From Thermoleophilaceae bacterium (GTDB lineage: Bacteria > Actinomycetota > Thermoleophilia > Solirubrobacterales > Thermoleophilaceae): a DNA stretch of 8,511 nt. Location of the stretch: contig JACCZR010000270.1 in NCBI GenBank assembly GCA_013695855.1, positions 1 to 8,511 on the forward strand. Direction: 5' to 3'. The translations under genes were made by a program, and so were the position numbers. Below the pieces are notes generated by a model. It was given only the letters and a program-made list of their open reading frames with translations. It was not told the origin of the DNA and did no database searches. How positions within the stretch are numbered: position 1 is the first letter of the stretch; every line of letters begins with the position of its first letter. Shown here piece after piece: positions 1 to 5,105 of the stretch.

Positions 1-147
1 CAGCAGCACTGCAGCAAGGGGCACGCTGCGCCCGCCGAGCTCGGTCGGCAGGCCGCTGCGCTGCGCAGCCGCCGCGCGGCGTGCGCGCGAACGCTCCAGT
101 GACTGCTCCCACACGTCGGGGGAGCCCAGGTCCCTCTGCAAGGCCAA
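1..147 (-). CDS. N-terminal part of a probable cell-wall/exported protein under a c-di-AMP riboswitch (runs off left edge)
   Basis: An open frame of 49 codons runs from TTG at 147-145 to the first base of the window without a stop, so only the N-terminus is visible. It begins MALQRDLGSPDVWEQSLERS, followed by an Arg/Ala-rich stretch (residues 21-30), and ends in a hydrophobic run (VPLAAVLL, residues 42-49) that looks like the beginning of a membrane or signal segment. A purine-rich AGAGGCGG just upstream of the TTG supports this start; TTG at 141-139 is the alternative. The product cannot be named from this fragment. However, ydaO-type riboswitches in actinobacteria commonly control peptidoglycan hydrolases (NlpC/P60, M23, Rpf-like), and a short basic N-terminus before an export segment fits that. 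The cell-wall assignment is inference from the riboswitch; the reading frame itself is seen directly. Confidence 0.72.
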   Translation of the reverse strand, partial: MALQRDLGSPDVWEQSLERSRARRAAAAQRSGLPTELGGRSVPLAAVLL

Positions 148-170
148 AACCGCCTCTCGTCTCTTGCGCT

Positions 171-306
171 GACGCCTGCGGGGTTAGCTGACGGGCTCGC
201 GGCTCGCGCTACGCTCGGCCTCCGGCCGGGCGATTCGCCCCTGCGGACGGTCTCCGCCCCGGTTCCCCCGCTCGCCGCGCCCGGAGGCAACGGCGACTCG
301 GCGTCC
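171..306 (-). promoter_or_regulatory. c-di-AMP riboswitch (ydaO/yuaA class)
   Basis: Read on the minus strand, the segment contains the conserved blocks of the ydaO/yuaA motif in order: GGACGCCGAGTC at its 5' end, CGGGGGAACC at 270-261, GGGGCGAATCGCCC at 241-228, and the hallmark GAGCCCGTCAGCTAACCCC at 198-180. The ends close with a P1 stem, GACGCC (305-300) with GGCGTC (176-171). This class binds cyclic di-AMP and usually lowers expression of cell-wall remodelling or osmolyte/K+ transport genes when the ligand is high. P1 ends only about 23 nt before the TTG start of the downstream frame, and I see no U-tract terminator in between. Control at translation initiation, or a non-canonical terminator, therefore seems more likely than a classic intrinsic terminator. 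Assignment is by recognised motif, without a covariance search. Confidence 0.92.
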
Positions 307-331
307 TTGAGGACGTCGTTCTATCAACCGA

Positions 332-355
332 AACTCCTGCAAGCTGCATGATTCC
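332..355 (-). promoter_or_regulatory. Possible ECF-sigma-type promoter ahead of the riboswitch
   Basis: On the minus strand GGAAT (355-351) and GTT (334-332) are separated by exactly 16 nt. This resembles the GGAAC-N16-GTT promoters of SigE-like cell-envelope-stress sigma factors in actinobacteria. Transcription would start near 325-328, about 20 nt before the riboswitch, which is a sensible place. A 6-bp inverted repeat, TGCAAG (338-343) and CTTGCA (355-360), overlaps the site. No convincing sigma-70 -35/-10 pair is seen. Short motifs like this arise by chance, so this is tentative. Confidence 0.27.
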
Positions 356-426
356 TTGCACGCAGGCGCCCTGCAGCGAGCCTCCCACCAAGGAAGCTGG
401 GCATATCAGCTGCGGGTCCATGTAGC

Positions 427-979
427 GTGGACCTCGTGCCGCGACGACGGCTTCTCGGGGCCGCACTTGGCGTGCTCTCGCTCGTTCTGCTCGGGGTCGC
501 CTTCCTGCTGTTCCTGATCCTCCTGGGCTCCGCCCTCGGCGAGGAGCGCACCGACGAGACAGCGGGGAGTGCCCTCCTGGTCGGGTTCTTTCTCTCGGGG
601 GCCGGCTTCCTCGCCTCGCTGGTGGGCGCGATCGTGGTGCTCGCCTCCGCGCGCGGCCCAGCCGGCCAGGCAGGTCAGGCGCAACCGTCGACACGCAGGG
701 GGTGGCAGGTCGCGCTGGGCGCGCTGGGCTTCCTCGCCGCGCTGTGGGTCGCGTCCGGCCTGATCGCGTGGAACATTGGCCGCCTCTGGTGGGAAGGCGC
801 CGTTGGGCAGCATCGTCTTGGTCCTATCGCTGATGGGCTTCGCCACGGTGTTCGCCGGGGGTCTGGCTTCGTTCACGGTGCACGGCACCAGGCGTCTGCT
901 CGCGGTGGTCGCGGGCACCGCTTCGTGGCTCTACGGCCTGGCCGCTGTCCTTGCCAACGTCTTCGGGCAGGGCTTCTGA
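427..979 (+). pseudogene. Small multi-pass membrane protein, interrupted by a frameshift near 776-800
   Basis: The first frame starts at GTG 427 and encodes three hydrophobic segments: about residues 9-37 (VLSLVLLGVAFLLFLILLG), 48-73 (GFFLSGAGFLASLVGAIVVL) and 93-115 (ALGALGFLAALWVASGLIAW). After LWW near 790 this frame turns into Arg/His/Gly-rich sequence to a stop at 1074, which looks like out-of-frame translation. The neighbouring frame, open from 764 to TGA at 979, instead continues with two further membrane segments (GSIVLVLSLMGFATVFAGGL and VVAGTASWLYGLAAVLANVF). Joining the two gives one protein of about 184 residues with five membrane segments. One extra base (or two missing) around TGGTGGGAAGGCG would explain the break; a sequencing error, a true mutation and programmed frameshifting all remain possible. 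No ribosome binding site is clear before GTG 427. Family not recognised. It is divergent from the riboswitch gene and convergent with rplQ. Confidence 0.6.
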
Positions 980-1174
980 CCGCGAACCCGAGAGGCTCCG
1001 GGGGCCCAGCTACGCTGAGGCGCGTGCCCGACCGCTCGCCCCACGCCCGCTGGCTCGACTACTTCGAGGCCTGACGCGGTGAAGGAGGACATCCTCTTCG
1101 GGCCTCTCGACGACCTGCGCGCCCTGCGTTGCGCGTAAGTCCCGTGGCCGGGCGGTCGAGCCCGGGAGGCCTCT
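980..1174. other. Gap between the frameshifted membrane gene and rplQ: only tiny open frames
   Basis: This stretch contains no gene I can support. Two very short plus-strand frames look mildly protein-like: GTG 1024 to TGA 1074 (MPDRSPHARWLDYFEA) and GTG 1079 to TAA 1138 (19 residues beginning MKEDILFGPLDDL). They may be remnants of a decayed gene or chance. A GC-rich hairpin at 1148-1165 lies just past the rplQ stop. No tRNA and no truA-like frame, which often follows rplQ, is seen. Confidence 0.4.
1148..1165 (-). terminator. Possible hairpin terminator after rplQ
   Basis: Ten bases past the rplQ stop, CCGGGC (1165-1160) and GCCCGG (1153-1148) can form a perfect 6-bp stem with a 6-nt loop. 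No T-run follows, so this is not a classic intrinsic terminator, but U-less GC hairpins are common at gene ends in high-GC actinobacteria. Its position between convergent genes supports a termination role in either direction. Confidence 0.35.
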
Positions 1175-1528
1175 CTACACCAGCTCGAGGAAGACCATCT
1201 CCGTCGAGTCCGACCGGCGGGGCCCCAGCTTGAGGATGCGGGTGTAGCCGCCGTTGCGGTCCGCGTAGCGCGGCGCCAGCTCCTCGAAGAGCCGGTAGAC
1301 GATGAACTTGTCCTGGCCCAGGCGGGCCATCGCCTGGCGCCGGGAGTGGGCATCGCCGCGCCGCGCCAGAGTGATCAGCCGCTCCAGCTCGGGCTTGACC
1401 GCCTTGGCCTTGGCCTCGGTCGTCTGGATGCGCTCGTGCTCGATGACCTCGCGCGAGAGGTTCATCATCAGCGCCTTGCGGTGCGAGGCGCTGCGGGATA
1501 GCTTGCCCTTTTGCTTGCGGTGACGCAT
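1175..1528 (-). CDS. rplQ: 50S ribosomal protein L17
   Basis: The 117-residue product is full-length bacterial L17, a large-subunit protein that sits near the peptide exit tunnel. The conserved basic N-terminus MRHRKQKGKLSRS, then HRKALMMNLSREVIEHERI and TTEAKAKAVKPELERLITLAR, match the family. The C-terminus has GGYTRILKLGPRRSD and ends in MVFLELV, the usual closing strand. The ATG at 1528 lies 16 nt after the rpoA TAG with no strong Shine-Dalgarno in between, so translation is probably coupled to rpoA. It is the last gene of the alpha operon here, as in many bacteria. The short form, without a C-terminal extension, is the minimal version of the family. Confidence 0.98.
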   Translation of the reverse strand: MRHRKQKGKLSRSASHRKALMMNLSREVIEHERIQTTEAKAKAVKPELERLITLARRGDAHSRRQAMARLGQDKFIVYRLFEELAPRYADRNGGYTRILKLGPRRSDSTEMVFLELV

Positions 1529-1544
1529 GGTCTGGCCGGAGAGA

Positions 1545-2531
1545 CTACGCGGGCCTCAGGTTCAGGCCGCGCACCTCGAGCGTCTCCTTGACCTCTTCGA
1601 TCGACTTGCGGCCGAAGTTCGGGATGGCATTGAGCTCGGACTCCGACTTCTGCACGAGGTCACCGACCGTCTGGACGCCGGCGCGCTTGAGGCAGTTGTA
1701 GGACCGAACGCCCAGCTCGAGCTCCTCGATCAGGATGTCGTCCATTCCGTCGGCCGAGCGCCCGCCGCCACCCACGGGCACGCCCGGCACGCCGGAGTAA
1801 TCGCCGTCGCCGAGCATGCTGGCGCCCTGTTCGCGCAGGGCATCGACGCGCTCGGGCTCGGTGAAGATCGCCAGGTACTTGATGAGGATCTCGGCCGCCT
1901 CGCGCAGGGCGGCCTGGGGGTCGACCGAGCCGTCTGTCTCGATGTCGAGGTGCAGCTTGTCGTAGTCGGTGCGCTGGCCGACGCGGGCTGCCTCGACCTC
2001 GTAGGCCACGCGCTTGACCGGCGAGAAGATCGAGTCGATGGGGATGACGCCGATCGGCTGGTCGGGCGTCTTGTTGTCCTCCGCCGGCGAGTAGCCGCGG
2101 CCGTGCCCGATGGTGAGGTAGATCTCGAGCTTGGTCTTCTTCTCGAGGGTCGCGACGTGCGCCTCGGGGTTCAGCACCTCCACGCCCGCGGGCAGGTCGA
2201 TGTCCCCCGCGGTGATCTCACCGGGACCGGTGACCACCAGCGGCGCCTCGATCTCCGCGGCGTCGGAGTGCATGCGGCAGACGATCTCCTTGAGGTTGAG
2301 GACGATGTCCGTCACGTCCTCCGAGACCCCTGAGATGGTCGAGAACTCGTGAGCCACGCCCTCGATGCGCACGCTGGTCACGGCAGCGCCCGCGAGCGAG
2401 CTCAGCAGCACGCGGCGAAGCGAGTTGCCGAACGTGTAGCCGAAGCCGCGGTCCAGCGGCTCGATGGTGAACGAGCCACGGTTGTCCTCGACGGTCTCGG
2501 TGGCGATTGTGGGAGTCTGAAACTCGATCAT
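1545..2531 (-). CDS. rpoA: DNA-directed RNA polymerase subunit alpha
   Basis: The 328-residue protein has the two-domain layout of bacterial alpha. The N-terminal dimerisation/assembly domain spans about residues 1-229 and includes FTIEPLDRGFGYTFGNSLRRVLLSS (21-45) and SVRIEGVAHEFSTI. A Gly-rich linker follows at about 235-262. The C-terminal helix-hairpin-helix domain, which contacts UP-element DNA and activators, has LGVRSYNCLKRAGV (273-286) and NAIPNFGRKSIEEVKE (301-316). R276 and N279 correspond to the DNA-contacting Arg265 and Asn268 of the E. coli protein. The start MIEFQTPTIATE fits the family. The nearest purine-rich site, AGAAGGA, is rather far upstream (about 13 nt). The gene follows rpsD by 54 bp and precedes rplQ. 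Confidence 0.98.
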   Translation of the reverse strand: MIEFQTPTIATETVEDNRGSFTIEPLDRGFGYTFGNSLRRVLLSSLAGAAVTSVRIEGVAHEFSTISGVSEDVTDIVLNLKEIVCRMHSDAAEIEAPLVVTGPGEITAGDIDLPAGVEVLNPEAHVATLEKKTKLEIYLTIGHGRGYSPAEDNKTPDQPIGVIPIDSIFSPVKRVAYEVEAARVGQRTDYDKLHLDIETDGSVDPQAALREAAEILIKYLAIFTEPERVDALREQGASMLGDGDYSGVPGVPVGGGGRSADGMDDILIEELELGVRSYNCLKRAGVQTVGDLVQKSESELNAIPNFGRKSIEEVKETLEVRGLNLRPA

Positions 2532-2559
2532 GGGGAAAGGCGATTCCTTCTCGTTGTTC

Positions 2560-2578
2560 GCGCACCACCGGGGTGCGC
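2560..2578 (-). repeat. Small hairpin in the rpsD-rpoA gap
   Basis: GCGCACC (2560-2566) and GGTGCGC (2572-2578) form a perfect 7-bp stem with a 5-nt loop. It lies 7 bases after the rpsD stop and 28 bases before the rpoA start. It could stabilise or attenuate the transcript between the two cistrons, but a stem this size in GC-rich DNA can be chance. Confidence 0.35.
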
Positions 2579-2585
2579 TGGTGTT

Positions 2586-3206
2586 CTACTTCGAGTAGAG
2601 CTCGACGATGAGCTGCTCTTGCACCGGGGTCGCGATCTCGTCGCGATCGGGGTGCCTGAGCACCTTTGCCGTCAGCCCGTCGTGGTCGGCCTGCAGCCAC
2701 GCCGGCACGGCCGAGGTGAGCTCGGTGGCGTCGCGCACCACCGGCTCGGCTCCTGAGCCGGACTTGAAGGCGATGACGTCGTTGGCGCGCACCTGGTAGG
2801 AGGGGATGTCCACGCGCCTGCCGTTCACGGTCCAGTGCCCGTGAAGGATGAGCTGGCGGGCCTGGCGGCGTGAGCCCGCGAAGCCGAGGCGCACCAGGAC
2901 GTTGTCAAAGCGCGCCTCGAGCAACCGCAACAGGTTCTCGCCCGTCACGCCCGGCTGTCGCGAAGCCTTGGAGTAATAGTTTCGAAACTGCTTCTCGAGC
3001 ACGCCGTAGTAGCGGCGCGTCTTCTGCTTCTCGCGCAGCTGAACGCGGTACTCGGACTGGCGCGAGCGGCCCCGGCCATGGTCGCCCGGCGGGTAGTTGC
3101 GGCGGTCGATGGCGCACTTGTCGGTCAGGCAGCGCTCGCCCTTGAGGAACAACTTCTGGCCCTCGCGGCGGCACTGCTTGCACTGGGGCCCCGAGTCGCG
3201 CGCCAT
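2586..3206 (-). CDS. rpsD: 30S ribosomal protein S4 (zinc-binding C+ form)
   Basis: The 206-residue product is S4, a primary 16S rRNA-binding protein that nucleates small-subunit assembly and in many bacteria represses its own operon. The N-terminus carries the zinc-knuckle spacing C9-X2-C12-X13-C26-X4-C31, so this is the cysteine-containing C+ type. The S4 RNA-binding domain is at about residues 98-160, with RLLEARFDNVLVRLGFAGSR, ARQLILHGHWTVNGRRVDIP and SYQVRANDVI; the C-terminus EQLIVELYSK is typical. The frame is open further upstream, but the ATG at 3206-3204 is correct. It begins MARDSGPQCK, has a strong GAGGAGG 8 nt upstream, and overlaps the rpsK stop as TAATG, implying translational coupling. 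Confidence 0.98.
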   Translation of the reverse strand: MARDSGPQCKQCRREGQKLFLKGERCLTDKCAIDRRNYPPGDHGRGRSRQSEYRVQLREKQKTRRYYGVLEKQFRNYYSKASRQPGVTGENLLRLLEARFDNVLVRLGFAGSRRQARQLILHGHWTVNGRRVDIPSYQVRANDVIAFKSGSGAEPVVRDATELTSAVPAWLQADHDGLTAKVLRHPDRDEIATPVQEQLIVELYSK

Positions 3207-3604
3207 TACACGCGCCTCCTCTTGCGGGCCCGACAGCCGTTGTGGGCCTGCGGGGTCACGTCGCGGATGCTGGTGACCTCCAGTCCTGCGGCTTGGAGCG
3301 AGCGGATCGCCGTCTCGCGGCCCGAGCCCGGCCCCTTCACGAAGCACTCGACCTTCTGGAGGCCCTGCTCCATGCCCTTCTTGGCCGCCGCGTCGGCGGT
3401 TACCTGCGCGGCGAAGGGGGTGGACTTGCGCGAGCCCTTGAAGCCGGCGCCGCCGGCGGACTCCCACGCGATCACGTTGCCCTCGCGGTCGGTCAGGGCG
3501 ACGATCGTGTTGTTGAAGCTGGTCTTGATGTGGGCCTGGCCGAACGGGATGTTCTTTCGCACCCGCCGCCGGCCCCGGGGACGCCCCGGGCGCTGCTGAG
3601 CCAT
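3206..3604 (-). CDS. rpsK: 30S ribosomal protein S11
   Basis: The 132-residue protein is S11, which lies on the small-subunit platform by the E site. The family core is clear: IPFGQAHIKTSFNNTIVALTD (about 19-39), GNVIAWESAGGAGFKGSRKSTPFAAQ (43-68), VKGPGSGRETAIRSL and the C-terminal HNGCRARKRRRV. The otherwise conserved PIPHNG-type turn reads PQAHNG here, a small departure; Asn122-Gly123, the site that can form isoaspartate in some bacteria, is kept. The ATG has a strong Shine-Dalgarno, GGAGGTGA, 7 nt upstream. That site is the 3' arm of the hairpin in the rpsM-rpsK gap. The stop overlaps the rpsD start by one base (TAATG). Confidence 0.98.
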   Translation of the reverse strand: MAQQRPGRPRGRRRVRKNIPFGQAHIKTSFNNTIVALTDREGNVIAWESAGGAGFKGSRKSTPFAAQVTADAAAKKGMEQGLQKVECFVKGPGSGRETAIRSLQAAGLEVTSIRDVTPQAHNGCRARKRRRV

Positions 3605-3609
3605 TACCT

Positions 3610-3655
3610 GCTCACCTCCCCGCCGAAGTGCGCGGGCGAGGGTGAGGAGGTGAGC
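3610..3655 (-). promoter_or_regulatory. Hairpin that would sequester the rpsK Shine-Dalgarno
   Basis: Read on the minus strand, GCTCACCTCC (3655-3646) lies a few bases after the rpsM stop and is perfectly complementary to GGAGGTGAGC (3619-3610), which contains the rpsK ribosome binding site. The loop is 26 nt. A folded 10-bp stem would mask rpsK (and through TAATG coupling, rpsD) unless a ribosome finishing rpsM or a regulatory protein changes it. The complementarity is seen; the regulatory role is inferred. Confidence 0.5.
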
Positions 3656-3659
3656 GGGC

Positions 3660-4037
3660 TCACTTCTTCACCTTCTTCTTGCCGGCGATCTGCATTTTGC
3701 GCGGGCCCTTGCGGGTGCGGCCGTTGGTCTTCGTCCGCTGGCCGTTGGCCGGCAGCCCACGCCGGTGGCGCAGGCCGCGGTAGGCGCCGATCTCCATCAG
3801 GCGCTTGACGTTCTGGGACTGGTCGCGGCGAAGGTCGCCCTCGACCATCTCCTCGTCGATGGCGTCGCGCAGCTTGAGCACCTCGTCGTCGGTGAGGTCC
3901 TTCACGTATGTGTTGGCGTCCACGCCGGCCCGCTGGAGCACCAGCCGGGCCTTCGAGTCACCCACCCCGTAGATGTAGGTGAGCCCCACCTCGACGCGCT
4001 TGTTCAGTGGGATGTTTATCCCTGCTATTCGTGCCAA
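3660..4037 (-). CDS. rpsM: 30S ribosomal protein S13
   Basis: The 125-residue product is S13, a small-subunit head protein that bridges to the large subunit and contacts the P-site tRNA through its basic tail. It begins MARIAGINIPLNKRVEVGLTY, followed by IYGVGDSKARLVLQRAGVD (helix-two-turns-helix region), DLTDDEVLKLRDAI and the conserved RGLRHRRGLPANGQRTKTN. The Lys-rich C-terminus is GKKKVKK. The start codon is TTG, unusual for such a highly expressed gene, but the family begins at exactly this residue and no ATG/GTG is available nearby. The purine-rich AGAGGCAGGG inside the end of rpmJ can serve as ribosome binding site. Only 4 nt separate it from the rpmJ stop. Confidence 0.97.
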   Translation of the reverse strand: MARIAGINIPLNKRVEVGLTYIYGVGDSKARLVLQRAGVDANTYVKDLTDDEVLKLRDAIDEEMVEGDLRRDQSQNVKRLMEIGAYRGLRHRRGLPANGQRTKTNGRTRKGPRKMQIAGKKKVKK

Positions 4038-4041
4038 TTTG

Positions 4042-4155
4042 TTAGCCCTGCCTCTGCTTGTGACGAGGATTCGAGCAGATCACGAGCACCGCGCCACCGC
4101 GGCGGATCACCTTGCACTTCTCGCACATGGGCTTGACCGAGGCTCGGACCTTCAC
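4042..4155 (-). CDS. rpmJ: 50S ribosomal protein L36
   Basis: A 37-codon gene starts with GTG at 4155-4153 and ends with TAA at 4044-4042. The product begins MKVRASVKPMCEKCKVIRR and ends CSNPRHKQRQG. The zinc-ribbon ligands C11, C14, C27 and H32 are all present, so this is the canonical zinc-binding form of L36, a tiny large-subunit protein. The upstream sequence AGAGAAAGTGGAAC gives a weak purine-rich ribosome binding site. It is followed by rpsM after 4 nt. The usual upstream neighbour infA is missing; map lies 136 bp upstream. Confidence 0.97.
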   Translation of the reverse strand: MKVRASVKPMCEKCKVIRRGGAVLVICSNPRHKQRQG

Positions 4156-4225
4156 GTTCCACTTTCTCTAGTGCTTCCAAGAGGTGCGGCGCAGAGCCCA
4201 GGAGACGGCTGAGCGCCAACGGAGG

Positions 4226-4234
4226 AATATAGCA
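4226..4234 (-). promoter_or_regulatory. Candidate extended -10 promoter for the alpha operon
   Basis: In a GC-rich gap the minus strand carries an AT-rich island reading TGCTATATT (4234-4226). This matches an extended -10 element (TG-n-TATAAT) with five of six bases in the hexamer. No good -35 is seen 16-18 nt upstream, which extended -10 promoters can do without. Transcription would start near 4219, about 63 nt before the rpmJ GTG. A GC hairpin just upstream could end transcription arriving from map. Confidence 0.4.
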
Positions 4235-4267
4235 ATAGCGCCTGGAGCGCAGGCCGGGGCGTCGGCC

Positions 4268-4289
4268 GGCCGAACACCGCCGCTCGGCC
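4268..4289 (-). terminator. GC-rich hairpin just after map
   Basis: Two bases past the map stop, GGCCGA (4289-4284) and TCGGCC (4273-4268) form a 6-bp stem with a 10-nt loop. A further GGGGC/GCCCC pairing (4291-4287 with 4260-4256) is a competing outer option. There is no T-run, so any terminator role would be U-independent or partial. Its placement directly before the candidate rpmJ promoter makes a transcript boundary plausible. Confidence 0.3.
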
Positions 4290-4291
4290 CC

Positions 4292-5089
4292 TCAGGCCGT
4301 CGCCGCAGAGGGTGCCGGCCGAGCGTCGGTGCGCTCGTCGGGGTCCCATGGGGTGAGGATCAACGGGCCCTCGGCGGTGATGGCGACGGTGTGCTCGAAA
4401 TGGGCTGCCAGCGAGCCGTCCTCGGCGTAGACCGCCCAGCCGTCGGAGCCGATCCGCACTCCCGCCCCGCCGGCGTTGACCATCGGCTCGACCGCCAACA
4501 CCATGCCCTCTTCGAGCGGGCGGCCGGTGCCCGGGTCGCCGAAGTTGGGGATCTGCGGGTCCTCGTGCATCGAGCGGCCCACCCCGTGGCCCACCAGCGA
4601 GCGGATGACCGCGAAGCCGTCGCCCTCCACCCGGGACTGCACGGCGTGCGAGACGTCACCCAGGCGGTTGCCCACCCGGCACTGTTGCACGGCGTCGTAT
4701 AGCGAGGAGCGGGTGGAGGCCAGCAGGCGGCGAGCCACCGGGGTGACCTTGCCGATGGGCAGGGTCACGGCGGCGTCGGAGACCCAGCCGTCGAGGTCCA
4801 CGCCGACGTCCACCGATAGGACGTCGCCGCGCTCGAGGCGGTACTTGCCCGGAATCCCGTGGACCACCATGGAGTTGGGCGAGGCGCAGATCGAGCCCGG
4901 AAAGCCCTTGTATCCCTTGAAGACGGGCTCGGCGCCCTGGGAGCGAATAAAGCGCTCGGCGGCCTCGTCCAGCTCACCCGTCGTGACACCCGGGCGGGCC
5001 TTCGAGCGAAGCAGGCGATGACATCTTGCGAGCACCCGGCCGGACGCGGCGATCCGCTCGATCTCCTCGGGGGTCTTCAGGATCACCAT
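4292..5089 (-). CDS. map: Type I methionine aminopeptidase
   Basis: The 265-residue cytosolic enzyme removes the initiator methionine from new proteins using a two-metal centre. All five metal ligands of the pita-bread fold are in place: D94 (SVDVGVD), D105 (WVSDAAVT), H168 (GHGVGRSMHEDP), E201 (AVEPMV) and E232 (HFEHTVAI). The substrate-side histidines H77 (VVHGIP) and H175 are also present. There is no N-terminal SH3/zinc-finger extension and no type-II insert, so it is type Ia. The start MVILKTPEEIERI fits the family. GAAGG lies only 3 nt before the ATG, so the GTG second codon (5086) is an alternative start. It follows adk by 16 nt, the standard secY-adk-map arrangement, but is not followed by infA. 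Confidence 0.97.
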   Translation of the reverse strand: MVILKTPEEIERIAASGRVLARCHRLLRSKARPGVTTGELDEAAERFIRSQGAEPVFKGYKGFPGSICASPNSMVVHGIPGKYRLERGDVLSVDVGVDLDGWVSDAAVTLPIGKVTPVARRLLASTRSSLYDAVQQCRVGNRLGDVSHAVQSRVEGDGFAVIRSLVGHGVGRSMHEDPQIPNFGDPGTGRPLEEGMVLAVEPMVNAGGAGVRIGSDGWAVYAEDGSLAAHFEHTVAITAEGPLILTPWDPDERTDARPAPSAATA

Positions 5090-5105
5090 GGACCTTCGAG
5101 CCTAC

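Noticed and set aside
406..918. Minus-strand 170-codon frame opposite the membrane gene
   Set aside because: The composition is Arg/Glu/Gln/Pro-rich with no motif. The opposite strand gives clear hydrophobic membrane segments, which is the more natural reading.
1081..1099. Near-palindrome GAAGGAGGACATCCTCTTC past the plus-strand pseudogene
   Set aside because: It has a bulge, almost no loop and no T-run, so it is unlikely to be a terminator. AAGGAGG there also has no start codon at suitable spacing.
1527..2333. A 268-codon plus-strand open frame opposite rpoA
   Set aside because: It is a mirror frame of rpoA, rich in Val/Asp/Leu/Gly repeats, with no recognisable domain.
3207..3467. N-terminal extension of rpsD in the same open frame, giving 293 residues
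   Set aside because: The added 87 residues overlap rpsK and are Arg/Gly-rich nonsense. The S4 family start, zinc knuckle and strong Shine-Dalgarno all point to the ATG at 3206.
4221..4231. GGAGGAATATA on the plus strand resembling a ribosome binding site
   Set aside because: No ATG/GTG at suitable distance opens a credible plus-strand gene. The same bases make more sense as the extended -10 on the minus strand.
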